Below are positions 27,501 through 41,130 of a stretch of DNA of 64,000 nucleotides, piece by piece. Made by a program: the position numbers and the translations under genes. The notes beneath the pieces were generated by a model. It had not been told where the DNA came from, did not search any database, and worked only from the letters and a program-made list of their open reading frames with translations. How positions within the stretch are numbered: position 1 is the stretch's first letter; every line of letters begins with the position of its first letter. Origin of the DNA: Apostichopus japonicus (taxonomy: Eukaryota; Echinodermata; Holothuroidea; Aspidochirotida; Stichopodidae); NCBI RefSeq assembly GCF_037975245.1, contig NC_092569.1:22846168-22910167 (forward strand), written 5' to 3'.

Positions 27501-28124
27501 CAGCTAGATATATATTTGACGGCTACATGATGATCCTCGATGATCAGATGTCTCTTAGAGATAAACACTGTAATGTAATTATATAGTATGGTGTTCAATA
27601 AAAGAGAGAATGATGGTCATTATGTGTAAAACTGAGTACAATAAAATATAAATTACCACTATGTCAACCCAATAATAGTTTTCAACCAAAGAAGTTCTTG
27701 TTAACACTAAAACTAGATTTATAAATTTGCATATTAAAACTGAAGTCAAAATAATTAAGCAAACAGATTGAGTATATGTTAGTGCGATCAATTACAATTT
27801 TTTTTTTTAATAAACAAGGTTTAACATGTATCAGACGTACATTTATCTTGATAATTGGTATTAACGGTGTGTTTTTGTATTTGATTCTTTCTTCTAGGAG
27901 ATTCTCTAAATTATCACCGAAACCAGCCTTTTACTACAAAGGACCGAGACAATGACGGTAATGGTTATAATTGTGCTGTTTATTATGAGGGTCCATGGTG
28001 GTACAATAACTGCTATAATTCCAACTTGAATGGTGTCTACGGGGATAAGAATCTTGATTGGCATCATCTCCCCGGACAGATTTATTATGTCAAATTTGCA
28101 GAGATGAAGATCCGCCCTATCTAG
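18586..28124 (+). CDS. FREP gene A: secreted FReD-TIL-TILa/EGF-FReD protein, 526 aa, 8 exons
   Basis: Exons: 18586-18663, 23585-23630, 24053-24225, 24483-24750, 25054-25265, 25456-25767, 26207-26471, 27898-28124. Total 1581 nt with phases consistent throughout. Residues 1-26 are a signal peptide (MISKFYSLFQFLFFLWTTSC). FReD1 spans about 54-188 (YPRDC, GYPDPFEVYCDN, GGWTVIQRR, FWLGNEKLSFLTNQ, YDHFRISDAF) and ends before the calcium/pocket subdomain. The TIL domain, about 194-247, has 10 Cys. The TILa/EGF module, about 249-316, ends in CHCANGYRGDGVNC. FReD2, about 323-526, has FWLGNDKLYYLTNQ, the calcium motif DRDND, NCAVYYEGPWWY and SNLNGVY. The sequon NSSG seen in the other copies is DSSG here. 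AATAAA lies at 28229-28234. FReD proteins bind acetylated or glycan ligands in known families; the ligand here is unknown. Confidence 0.9.
18664..23584 (+). other. Gene A intron 1 (4.9 kb)
   Basis: Donor gtaagt follows the signal-peptide exon and the acceptor ttag precedes the linker exon. Much of it aligns with intron 1 of genes B and C. It contains a diverged direct duplication at about 18886-19390 with a unit of about 241 bp (GATATTGGAAATGGAGA at 18890 and 19131), which is single-copy in B and C. No exon is evident inside. Confidence 0.75.
18886..19390. repeat. Gene A-specific direct duplication in intron 1
   Basis: Two adjacent diverged copies, offset 241 bp, share ATAAGATATTGGAAATGGAGA, ATAATTCCTCAAA, CGCTTCAAAAGT, and GATATACTTTTTTTCAGAT/GTATATCTTTTTTTTCAGAT. 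Genes B and C have a single copy at the matching place (about 32920 and 50950). Confidence 0.75.
26472..27897 (+). other. Gene A intron 7
   Basis: A 1426-nt intron splitting FReD2 ahead of its C-terminal exon. Donor gtttgt; acceptor cttctag. No coding signal is seen. Confidence 0.75.
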
Positions 28125-30107
28125 AGACTGAATCAGATGTAAGAAGAAAACTATTACATCGCTGACCATCAACAAAATAAGAGCTTAAGAGATTCATTTT
28201 AAGGACAATTGAATATTTTTTATTTAAAAATAAAATATAATATTTGTCCATGTTTTAATAGCACTATTCTAGCCAAGTCTCCTAATTTATATTATCGTCT
28301 TCTCTTAACCTTACCATTTAATATAATCAAACGGAAAAACGAGTTTGATAGGATCTGTGCAATATTTCAAATGAAATGGCTTAGCCATAGGAGCAAGTGA
28401 CCCCCACCTCCACCACCTCCATCACCCTACCACACCCACCATCCACCACCCACACTCAAGTATTGTTTTAAAGAATAAACAGGGAAAACAGCAAGAAGCG
28501 AATACAATTACGTCAAGTTATAATACATAGGCTAGGCTGAGGCTTATTATATTTACAATGAATATACAGTGACGAATTCAAGGAGATCGCTTCCTATTGG
28601 TTGTCGATTTCTTTGTATTATAAAACACAACTGTGATACATAACGTACTATACAAAGATGCATTTCACGTCGGATGTACCATAATGTAAATCAAAATTGT
28701 CTTAAAGGAGACTGGACACCCCTTTGCGGTAATGCCGAACTTTCAGGCTCTCATCCAGATGTTGTTGGTGTTCTACCTAATCCCCTTCCGACCCCTTTCA
28801 ACTTCACACAAACTCTCAGAATGTATGATAGTGATAAGACCTAATTATGTGCTTATTTCATAGTCTAAATATAACTCGGAATCACCACTTAAAGTCTATG
28901 AGTTTTTTACCCTCCTGGGTGAGATCCCCCGAACACCTACATGGTGTTCAGTCAAGCAGATGGGGTTTAATCTACGCGGTGTTTTGACAATTCTCTATAC
29001 CAATACAAGCGGTAAGCTCTAATACTTAAGATTGGGTGGAAATCCGCCATAATCCCTCAAAGGATGTCTCCGTGCTTGTAAATCAAAGTAAGCCGTTCTA
29101 CAGAGCGCATGAGTTACTTTTATGATTTTTTTTCTCGATATTGTTTTCCTCCTGTGCATTCATTTTTTCCCATTTCCATTTTCACAAACCCTATACATAC
29201 AATTACACGTATTACACTAGCATATAACATACATAAGCCACAGAATAAACAATTCTAAGGCTATATCTTTCATTTTCTAGAGGATACAGGACATAAGTAA
29301 GATGCCATATTGGTCCATGACGTATGTTATTTTAAGCGGTAGAACGACACCAAATTGAAAGAACCGCAACTGCTATGTTAAATGCATAGGCTATCTTGCT
29401 TTAACACAAGATCACACTTTCTCATGCACCGTATTGACTCTCATATCTTATAGTTGTTTCCATCTTCTCTACCACTATGTTGATATCATGGTAATTTGCA
29501 ACGCGATTACCATAACAATATAACCCTATCTTGATATATCGCTGAACTAGTCATGTTACTGAGTCAATGACATTCTTCTGCTTTTTCCTTAACTGGTAAA
29601 TTATAGGAGTAGTTACACTACTTGGATTGGGGGTATATGTTAACGTGTAACTATTATATTTCTTGAGCACAACCGAAAGTTCTACCGACGATATCGTCGG
29701 CAAATTGCCTTCAAAATCATCTGCTACCGCGACTGAAACAATTGTCGTGCAGCTGTAAAAATGTTGTTATTCTCCTTTATACGTCCCATAGTTACTTGAT
29801 GCAGGCAGTATTATTTGGTAACATTTGTTTGTAGCACTGAAATACCATCCGGGGTTTCGAGTACTAATACGTTAGTGAGCACGTCACTTTACCCGCAATT
29901 CATGATACTTTTCTGACTGTGTAATGTGAGGTTTAGATTTATCCAAGTTGAAACTTTCGTGGGCAAACGTTATAGCCAAATAGGCATGACTTATAGTAAT
30001 TGGTCTCGTAAATGTCTGCTCGAGAATTTGTATTGTAATCCATAACAGGCTTAATGCAAAAAAATAAAATTAAAGCAAACGAAATAACAATAAATCCTTA
30101 ATTATAT

Positions 30108-30625
30108 AAATGTAACCCAAAAAATTAGTTTTTAATTGAAAAATGTTGACACGTTGTCTGTCAGATGGTGGGATCGTGGAAGCTGCCTCTCCGCCAGAGT
30201 TAGTCCAGATGCAAACACCGACATGTTATCAACTAAAACATTTTGCAAATACATCGACTTTTATAACTATCATAATACTTCTTCAAAATATAATTCTTCT
30301 TAGTGATGGTAACTGATAAACTATTAAAACGAATATGTCTCAATACGCAGTATTTTTGCGCTCATAAATGTAACCAAAAAAAATTAGTTTGTAAATGAAA
30401 AATGTTGACACTTCGTCTGTCAGATGGTGGGATCGCGGAAACCTTCTCTCCGCCAGAATTAGTCCAGATGCAAACACCGACATGTTATCAACTAAAACAT
30501 TTTGCAAATACGTCGACTTTTATAACTATCATAATACTTCTTCAAAATATAATTCTTCTTAGTGATGGTAATTGATAAACTATTAAAACGAATATGTCTC
30601 AATACGCAGTATTTTTGCGCTCATA
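30108..30625. repeat. Tandem duplication, unit about 258 bp, upstream of gene B
   Basis: Two adjacent copies (about 30108-30365 and 30366-30625) are nearly identical. They share TCAGATGGTGGGATCG, GTTAGTCCAGATGCAAACACCG, ACATGTTATCAACTAAAACA and CAATACGCAGTATTTTTGCG. The homologous position upstream of gene C (about 49145-49215) matches only the first part, in a single diverged copy. Confidence 0.9.
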
Positions 30626-32029
30626 AACGTTCACATCACATTAATATTATTTAAATACTTCATTACTAGGAATTAAACTTTAATGTGGAGATGTGTTCAG
30701 TTATTGACATGTTTGTGTCGAATAGTGATTACATAAAATTAAACTTCAAACGCTGCTTTCAGAAAGAATTTTGGGGTCACAAGTCGTTCATAAAGGTATC
30801 GAAAATATATAGGTTATTAGTGTAGATTCCCTAAGGTCATTTTCAATATCATATTGAAAATAGATTTTCATTAATACTATTTTAAAATGTCTGCAATACT
30901 GAGTTAAGTAGATTTTATAATGTAGTCTGGCCTCTGTTAAACATGAATTGCTTTGATCATTGCTAATTTTACCCATTTCAATAACTCTATCTAAAATGGC
31001 TTTCCTTTTTTTAGCGTGAAAGAATTAATTAGGGTATTAAGAAAGCAAATTACTATATCATCTTCCAAGAAGGAAAAAGACAAGTAAATAATGTATGAGT
31101 ATTTCGTTTGAATCTATTAAAGCAAATGGTTCCCTTTTTATTAGTTAGTCGCATTTGAGGCATTTGTCTAATATTGTGTAGGACATTGAATTATATTGGG
31201 TTTTTTTTTCTCCCGACCACTGTAGTACTACTACATTTATAATGACCCCCCCCCCCCCCGCAGCAACTTCACGAATTAATGTTATTAAATGTCGAACCTT
31301 CCTCATTTTTCTAATAGGTGCTACGTTCGTCATATTAACCCATTCACAGCACCGATTCAACAGGCTCGCACATCCGTTCCTTTGACAACCAGCAATAGCT
31401 GCTCATACATCGGCATATTTCACATATCTTTATCTGAAAATCCACCTAAGGGTAGGCTGTATAAAATGTCTACCACTAAATACAACATGCTACAACATTC
31501 TTAGTGGGTAAACATTTCTTAGCGGGTAAACAAGAATTTCATGATTTGTAAAAGTTATTTCATGTTGCGTGCTTACACGTCTGCTCATCAATGGCTTGCC
31601 AGACATTGCGTTATGAACGAACCAATTCCCACCATATCTTTTCTACTTTCTACATGAAAAGCCTACTACCTTTGAAGGGTGATTGTATGTTGTCACAATA
31701 TGCAGGTGAACTCTCTTGTTTTCCCTCTTATTTTTATTAAACATTAAAAAGTTAATAGTTTCTTAAATAACGATACCAAGTTAATTTTCCAGGAACAAAA
31801 TTCACTTTATAATCACAAAATTTAAACTCTGGCAAGGAGAAATATTTAAAATTCAACAATTATTCCAAATTATCCTTGTCAGACCTCTTGAAGTCGTCAG
31901 ACCAATGTATTAATAAACAATTCATAAAGTACCAAAGTCAACACGAAACACTACAGACTTTGGTGTAGGTATTTACAGTTGGATTAAATTGTTAATCATT
32001 TAAGCCCCTTTCATATTCATTTATATATG

Positions 32030-32718
32030 ATGATTGTTATATAGTTTGACTTTTCCATCAGTAAAACCCTGCTTGTAATATATAACTACGGTGATTTACT
32101 GCCTTGTGATTTACTGTCAGCGCACATCGTAGTTCTTTCATCGTTTCGTCAGGGCATTAAAGAGAAGTGCAGGGTTTGACGGAAAATTAGAACCTCAATA
32201 AGTCCAACATTGGCTTCCTTTTTACACTGTTTTTCAATCCGTTTCTCTACCGTAAAGTCTTCTTTTGAATAAAGAAATAACTGATTTTATTTTATTTAAA
32301 TAATATCTCTTTCTAAGCACGGCTATATAGCTTTACGGTATGGACTTGAACGCAAATCACTGTTGTGTTTCCCGAAAGAGATCACGAGGAGAAGAATCAT
32401 ATCAAGATGGCCAACTCATAGTTTGTACTGTACGATATCAGTACTCTCAATATCCGTGTTCACAGAGGTTTGACTTCCTTGTTCTTCTGTCTACCGACGC
32501 GCGTAAGAGGCAAAAATTAGCGTAAAGTAGGAGCAATAAACTATCATTTTACTATAATGCATTTTCCAAATGAGTTAAACAATGTTCAGTATCTTCTACC
32601 GTACATTCTAAATTACTCGATACAAGGTACGTTATGTCATCGACAGAGGTGAAAGTCATTATCAACTTGAAATCAGAGAAGGGCGAGTCACCAGAAAAGA
32701 TTTCACTCTTTCGTCAAA
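32030..32718 (+). promoter_or_regulatory. Conserved upstream / 5' UTR segment of gene B
   Basis: Aligns with the corresponding segments of genes A and C. The TTTCCCGAAAGAGATCACGAG block is at about 32369-32389. A short upstream frame begins at ATG 32340 and could act as an upstream ORF if transcription starts before it. Gene C also has this upstream ATG in a near-identical context; gene A does not. The functional promoter position is unknown. Confidence 0.45.
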
Positions 32719-35700
32719 ATGATCAGCAAGTTTTATTCAATGTTCCAAGTTTTATTTTTTCTTTGGACAACTAGCTGCCTCGTTTTTCGTAAATCGGTAA
32801 GTTCTAGTACTTTTATATTTTTTTAATTCTTCGGTCATATGTCGTAGTATGGATATTTCAATGAATTTGCTCGGTAACAACAATTTTTAGTGAAGTTATG
32901 ATTGTTCAAAAGATGGTATAAGATATTGGGAATGGAGACATCATAATTCTTCAAATTACAAATTTCAATTTTCATCTCTGTTTCGAAATAAAAATGATGG
33001 TCTGTATCAAAAGTGCGTGAAAATAATTCAACATAATAATAATAAGTGCAAAGTATATGTCAGTGATTGGAGATCAGGTATACATTATTCAAATTAAATT
33101 AAGTACTTTCAAGTTATTTTTAACTCCCCACAAAAGGTTTTTGAACTTGAAACTAAAGAAAATCTATCAAATCTTCAACAGCAATTCTCCTTTTTGACTA
33201 TATTTTCACAAATCAAGATTTTTGTTTAAAAAGAAAGATATTCAAAAATCATTATATATTATATTGTTTGCAAAGATATTAGAAATTAGATTCAAATTAG
33301 ATTAAATCTCATGCTTTCAAGTTGTTATGTTTTACATTTATCTTAGAAATTAAAAGCTTAAACTTTTACACGTTCTGCAATTTATTGAAGAAGCCACTAT
33401 TCTTTATGTAAAATAAAAGTGTTAGATGAAAGATCGAATAATAAGGATGGGTTGTTTTTCAAATAAGAAAATTTATTTTAATATTAATAGTAACTTAGTA
33501 ACGCTCTAGAACCATTTAAGACATAAACTTGTAGTGAAACATTCAAAGTTCTTTAAATATTATAGTTATAAAAGTTGTATAAAATATGAAGCTCATGTTG
33601 TTTTATTAATTCATCAATAAATTAACCTGTAAATGATATAGCTCCCTCACAGGTACAACTTCAGAACTTTAAATGATATCAGACATAATGCAGACTGTCA
33701 TAAATGCAAGTTTAACCTAAAGTATTAAATCAAACTACGATATTTTCAATTATATTAATAGAAACGTTTTAGCTAAGATTTAGATGGCCATACTTTGAAT
33801 AACTCGCTTCAGTTTCTTAACTTTATAATAATTAACGAGAAAAAAATGTTTTTAATTAAAATATTACTCTTTAAGTTTTCATCCGTCGACTTAAATTCAC
33901 ATTGAAACTTATTATTTACTATAATGCTACCAATTTTGTATTCCGAAGATAAAATATAAGATTTTCTTTAGTGAACAGTAATCTATTAATTTCAATTAAG
34001 CAATGAATACATAACAAAGTTAAATATTAGTCACTTATTCATTTATCATTGAATATCTTAATCAGGCTTAGAAAAGCTAAGGATGACAGAAGTCAGAACG
34101 TTAACAAAACATGTTCTTCAATTTTAAATAAAAGAATAGACCAGCATACGTAAAATGTATCTCGTCGTTATATCACCAATCAAATCATATTTTGTGTGTA
34201 GCTTCAAGAAAGAACAATATTCTATAAATATTTTTTTTTTAAATTGTAAAAAATCAATGTTTTGTAAAAAGGACCTTTCTTTGTCACTTAAAGTTAAAAG
34301 TTCGGTGGCTAAATTCTTTTTTTTTTAATAAAACATTTTTGGCCACCAATGATTTGTCAAACATAAAACAGTCTCGTCGATATGAGTTTTTTTAAGGAAA
34401 TTATTAATTCCTAATTAGTCTTGGAAATGAGACAAAACAAAATGAAACTTAGTCTAGGTAACGAAACAGAGGAAAAGTGTACTGTCAAATTAATTACTAG
34501 GAGTAAAGCGTTCAACCATATACTTGTAAGATAAAGTATTCCGCAACGTAATTTGCAACCATGTTAATGTAGGTCTATACTTATTCATATTTGATTTTAC
34601 TTTCATTTAACTAAAACAGTATGTGATTTGTGGTTATGTTCGCGTATTGTTCCACAATTTCCCATCATGAAAAAATGTATTTATTTACAAACAAAAGTCA
34701 CGAGATCCTAAGTAAATGAGTCAATTAAATTTCACCTTCTAAACTTCGAAAGCCATTGGCATTCATTCTTCACAACTGCCCCTTCATTGAATGTCTTAAT
34801 CAGGCTTAGAAAAGCTAAGGATAACAGAAGTCAGAACGTAAATAAAACATTTTCTTCAATTTCAAATAAAAGAATAGACCAGCATACGTAAAATGTATCT
34901 CGTCGTAATATCATCTATCAAATCATATTTTGTGTGCAGCTTCAAGAAAGTAGAATATTCTATTAAAACTCAAACAAAAAATTATTGTAAAAATCGAGAT
35001 CAATGTTTTGTAAAAAGGACCCTTTCTTTGTCACTTAAAGTTAAAGGTTCGGTGACTATTTTATTTTTGTTTTTATTAAAACTTTTTTGGCCACCAATAA
35101 TTTGTTAAACATAAAACAGTCTCGTCAATATGAGTTTTTTTAAGGAAATCATCAATTCCTACTTAGTCTTGGTAAGGATCGGTATAACGTCATTATATTT
35201 TCAAATATTAAGTTCCTGTGGGACTTGCTTCACCAGAGCAAAGCTATGTCATTCGTAGGTGAGCTGCGAATTGCGACCTTCGTTTCAGGACAAAAAAAAT
35301 ATAGAAACGGACGAAAAGTGTACTGTCAAATTAATTACTAAGAGTAATACGTTCAACTATATACTTGTAAGATAAAGTATTCCCAACGTCATATGGAAAC
35401 ATGTTGATGTAGGCCTATACTTATTAATATTTGTTCTTCCTTTCATTTATCTACAAAAGTATGTGAGTTGTGGTTATTTTTGCGTATTGTTCCATAATTT
35501 CCCACTCTGATAAGATTTTTTTTATTTACAAACAAAATCAGGAGATCCTAAGTAAATGTAAAAGATTGATTTGTACTATAAATAGAAAGAAAACACATAT
35601 TTTGCTTAATTTCAATGAATTTTACAAATCATTATTTGTCTAATACTTGTATGAGTATTTATTATAGCTCATACAAAGAATTATGATTCGCGATCAATAT

Positions 35701-38700
35701 ATATTCTTGGTCCAACAGATCGTAACCCATTCCAGCAAATCTCTTATAAAAATGTTAAGTCCTAATTAATTGCGGTTTCGAACAATATAAGTTCCGATAG
35801 TTTCTTCTCGACTACTTACTTAAAGTAAAAGATTCCGGGATACAGAATACATTTGGAAAGACCTGACATCCAACTAAATAGGCTGAGACTTTCTTAAATA
35901 TTCGAAAATTCAACATTCGTTGATTTGATCCTCTTTTTTTATGTCAGGCTCTTTAATAACTTAGATCACAGCGACGAGATGTTTGTCATTTAACACTGAA
36001 AGTCTATAGCTGAACATTGATACTTAATATATTGACGATACGTTTCTACATATAGATACCTCTGTTTATTCTTTTTAAGTTAGCTCGGCGATATTATTAG
36101 TTATTCGTATACGTTTCTTAAGCGAATATGTCATAGTAACTTTATAAATGGACCAGACTTTACTTAAAATGGATCACAACTAACAGATACACCAATCCCA
36201 TACTCGTAGATAAATAACTTTTACGTTATTAATTATTATTTAAATAACAACACAAATAAAGTGATGCTTAGAAAAAATATCGAACAACCGTTAGATAACA
36301 AAAATCGAGGAAATTCTAATGCCAATTCTTGTTGATTTTACAATTTTCATAAAAATATCTTACCTATATTTTCCTCTGAAGTTTCATACGCCATTTTCTA
36401 TTGTGAAAAAGTATTTCCTTCTCAAAATAGACCGAAATTCCGGAGCAATGTTTGTGTTTTTTGTTGTTGAAAAATACAATAAGAACAATTCATTTAAAGA
36501 GAATGCCACGTACATCAATTTTTTTTAAAAATGTCGTAATTTATTTATTCTGTAATCATTAGCTAAAAAATCTATACTTGAATTTGCTCTTTCTGGTTCC
36601 CTTGTCACTTTTTCAATAAAAGTGTTGATATGTTTTTACAACATTACCTGAAACTACATGTGCATTGTTCGATCTTTCTCACTGTATTGATTTCGTCATG
36701 TTTACAAAGCTGGTACGAAAATGTTAAATCCTCTTTCTCCCAAAACCTCCACCCCCTCCCCAACAAATAGTTTAGTTAAGTTTTCGAAAGTTAACCAAAA
36801 ACCTTATAAGAAAATATCAAGATCTAACTAAAGTTACTATAATGATCTTGTTTCATCGTAGATATAAAACTAATACCGTGTATAAACGAAATAAATGCAT
36901 TTTCGATTTAAAGGCCTAGTCAATTTGTTTCTCTTTAATATAAAATTTCGAATGAAAACAATATTGAGATTAATCTCTGTTTGGAAAGAACGACAATGCC
37001 TAGATCAATAATTGTATTGTCAAGCAGGAAGGTTTAATATTGGGGAATGCAAGTTAGCATTGTAGAAGGAAGATTTATCGTTGTAAAAACGTAAACACAA
37101 CTGAGTAAAATCATTTTGATCTTCTAGTTTACACATGTAATTTGCATATTGATTCATTATGATTCGAGCGTTGTATAATGATCCCTCGGAGGTTTTATGA
37201 GTAATGATTATTTATGGTAGAGTTAGGCTGTTTATCTGAACCCTGTTTAGTGTTAACTGTGTCTTAAAACGGTATTTTACTAATATCTATATTAACACCT
37301 CTAAATAGATTCAAACACTACAGGCCTTGGCGATACATGTTTTCACTATCCGCCTCCCATTGTTTGAGAGAGGAATGTGTGAACTTGTTAGCGAAAATAT
37401 TTTGAAATGGACAACTTGAAAATAGATAAAAGCGAGGCGAGTGTATGTGTCCATCACCCCCCCCCCCCCCTCTCGTTCCACTTATTTCAATTGGAATACA
37501 TTTTCTTTCTATTTTAAAAGGAACCAATTTCAATAATTTCAATTTTCAATAAAAAGATTGTAGCACCCATATAGTAACCGACATTGTTGTGACCCCTAAA
37601 TCTATCCAACCAGCAATCACTACTTGTTTTGTTAGTCGATGTATTCAAGTACGCTCAGCAAGTATTTCCATTAATACTTCTCAACGTAAATGGGACACAT
37701 ATTTCACATTGACTCGGAAATATAATAAGAACTTTTCTCAAAAAGGTTTGAAATCTTTTTCAGGCTTGATATCCAGAGGTCACTGACTCGAATCATGTTT
37801 TTATCCATAAACTTCTTTGCTCTATTCCGTTGTTTAAAACAACAAAGACACTTTCCTCTTATTACTTTACATATATGAATTTTTCTTTGGTTAGAGTGCC
37901 CAACAGACAATTGATGGATCTTCTAATGGAAAGATATTAGGTGAGTGATGCTTACCCCTTTTGATTCCAAACATGTAATTTAAATAAAATTTTAACCCTT
38001 GTAACATTACATTTATCATGTTAACTTTACCGGGAGTATATACACAGGAATTGGGGCGTGATTTGCGGAGCTTTGTCTGAAGTATTAGCAGACGAGAATA
38101 GAAGGTAATTTAAGGTGTTTACGGGCATTCAAGTTCAAAATAGTCGCCAGAAATTATGTCAGATATGTGTATTGAAGTGTTAAGTACGTATTGATCCGCA
38201 TTGTTTCTTAAAGTCACATATTTTTGGAGAAGCAACGGATGTGAGTTCTTTCGAATAGTGTAAATTAAGAACGTGTTGTATGCTATATATGTAACTCAAT
38301 GAAGAAAACGCAAAGTTAACAAATAATGAGGACAACTATATTTTTATATCATCACATCATAGGTCAATCATCATTTTTCTTCTATCAACAATCGACTTAT
38401 CCGAGAGATTGCACAGAAGTCCAGGAGCAATGTTCATCCAATAACTCTTCCGGTGTCTTCATGATCAAACCAGATGGTTACCCGGAACCATTTGAGGTTT
38501 ACTGTGATAACACTGACAGTTCCGGTGGATGGACGGTATGTCTTTGGTTTCTTGCTCTTGTATAAACAATTTCAAGACTGAAAAAAAAATGTTTACAGCC
38601 GCTGGAAGAGTAGTAACGATGTTTTTGTTTTCGGTGAACATGTTATATGTTTGTAAGTTACAAGATGGTGGTAATAAAAAACTTCGGTTTTTATTGAGTA

Positions 38701-41046
38701 ATGATCAAGACGGATGTGCTGGATGCTTAAAATTTAATGCATCGAATGAAAGTGACTAACAAACCATTTCGGTAACGACTCTGTCCATAGGTAATACAAA
38801 GGCGCACCGACGGGTCCATCGATTTCAGGCGCGACTGGGACAGCTACAAGTCTGGCTTTGGGTTTCTCTCTCATGAATTCTGGCTCGGCAACGAGAAGTT
38901 GTCTTTTTTGACCAACCAGAAGAAATACCAACTGGTGATTAAGATAACCACATCAAGCGGTTACCTGATCAGGGTTTCTTACGATCATTTCCGTATAAGT
39001 GACGCCTTCAGTCACTTCAAGCTGGGCAACCTCGGCAATTATTCCGGAGAAAATACTGGTGAGTTATCACTAATAAATTAGATAACAATGCAATATCATA
39101 CCCACATGTCTTACAATGCTTAGATATATGTGAAGATGTATTGTTTCGTGACGTCGTCAAACATTACATAATATGACAGATATGCAGGGTCATCTGGGGA
39201 ATATCACTGACAAACCTCTCTGGGCCCATTTGGTACATCCATCTATGGTCAACCATCGTTTCGATAAAATAATACATCTGAACTTTACTTATCAAACACT
39301 TAATTCACTTCATATTGTTAAATACATTCCCAGTAACATTAATGTTACAATAATTCCAAGTAATTGTATCTTACAGATGCTATAACATTCTGTCCCAGCA
39401 ATATGGACATTGATAACTGCAGTACCGCGTGTCAACGAACTTGTGAAGCTCCAGGGATATGTCAGGATGAGGTCTGTGCTGATGGTGAAATCTGTTTTTG
39501 TCCAGATGGATTCTTCATGAAGGAAGCTGACTGTGTACCTCGTGAACAATGTGGATGTTACGTATCGGAAGGACAGACGATCGTACCAGTAAGTAGAGGA
39601 GTAATCCATTTCAGAAAAGCAAATCGATCCTTTACTTTTATGTAGGAACCGATCATTACTACTTTCCTCTATCTCGGTCGATCAGGTGCAATAATAAAAA
39701 CTTAATTAAGCCGTTACTGCCGCATTGCAGTCATACGGTAACGAAGGTTTCCAATTTCATATCTTGGCTAAAAGAGAAGTACGATTTGATATATCTTGAA
39801 ATGTGGTAGGTTTAATAATGATTTTCTAAGGAGAGGGCAGCATATGACGATATCAACCAAGTATGAAAATATAAAATGCGACTTTTCTTATAGGAAGGTG
39901 AATTTTTCGTGAATTCTGGATGTACAAGAAAGGGTGTTTGTACTAACGGACTGATCATCTGGGATGAAGGTTACGCATGCAGCCCTAAAGCGGAGTGTGG
40001 CGTACGAAATGACATAAGACAATGCTATTGTGCAAATGGCTACAGAGGGGACGGTGTAATATGCACTAGACCACCTAAAGATTGTCAGGAAATTTATGAT
40101 GATGATAGTGCCAGCAAAAGCGGTATATACAGAATCAAACCAACCGGATGGACCAGGTCAGCATTTGAGGTCTACTGTAACATGACTGATGGAGGAGGGT
40201 GGACGGTAAGTAGCAGTCTGACACGCGTTCATAATATAATTAATATATGTTAATTGTCAAGTTTGACGATCGGATAAGTCTAAAAGATTGATCTTTCACT
40301 GGTATGTATCGTAACATAATTTTCAAAGGACGACGTAAGGAAGCCCTAATATCTCCTAAATGGGGGTTCAAAGTGATATTGTCGACCTGGTCGAGAAGCA
40401 TAAAAAATAGCCGGTAAAGATCTATCTAATCAAACATCGAGTAACTCATACTGATAAATATCTTCTTCTTTTTTTATTTCATTGGGAGGAGATTTTCATA
40501 CTTCACGAAAATATTTTAAATCAAATTTATAATGAAAAGCTCTTGATATTGATAAAACAATTTCGTATTGTTCACAGTGCTCGTTTGACATTATTTGTGT
40601 TTCCCTTTTCATTATTTCCTCATTGAAGGTGTTCCAGCGTCGCCAAGATGGTAGTATTGACTTTTACCGCAACTGGAGCAGCTACAAAGTTGGTTTTGGC
40701 AATCTTTCAACTGAATTTTGGCTGGGAAACGATAAATTGTATTACTTGACAACACAAAAGAGATATAGAATCCGAATTGATTTAGTGACTAGAGAGTATA
40801 ATTCGTACTACGGCAAGTTCGATTTCTTCCGCATCAATGATGAGAGTGACAACTACCGACTGTCGGGACTCGGTACTTACAGTGGAACCGTAGGTGGGTA
40901 CCATTCTAAATGTGTATGCTCTAGTTGCGTATGTGTTTCAAATAGATCTTCTTTCCTTAAATATTGTTGAGGATTGTTTGCACTATCGGATTTCAACACC
41001 TAACAAATCTGTTATATTCAAATTATGCACTGAGCTAATCGAGAGA

Positions 41047-41130
<84 letters not shown>

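Larger units (their letters stand above)
28125..32718. other. Gene A to gene B intergenic region
   Basis: This holds gene A's 3' flank with a CCA/CCACC-rich pyrimidine tract (about 28398-28458), anonymous DNA, a 258-bp tandem duplication (30108-30625), a C14 run (31246-31259), and from about 31500 the segment shared with the upstream regions of genes A and C. From about 29820 it aligns with about 48835 upstream of gene C. No complete gene is seen. Confidence 0.6.

Noticed and set aside
27906-28175. Minus-strand ORFs opposite the terminal FReD exons (also 42386-42568 and 61272-61454)
   Set aside because: They are antisense shadows of the conserved coding exon with no domain of their own.
28680-28830. 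Coding-like frame KGDWTPLCGNAEL in the A-B spacer
   Set aside because: It is interrupted by a stop soon after, has no splice context and no match to any family I recognise.
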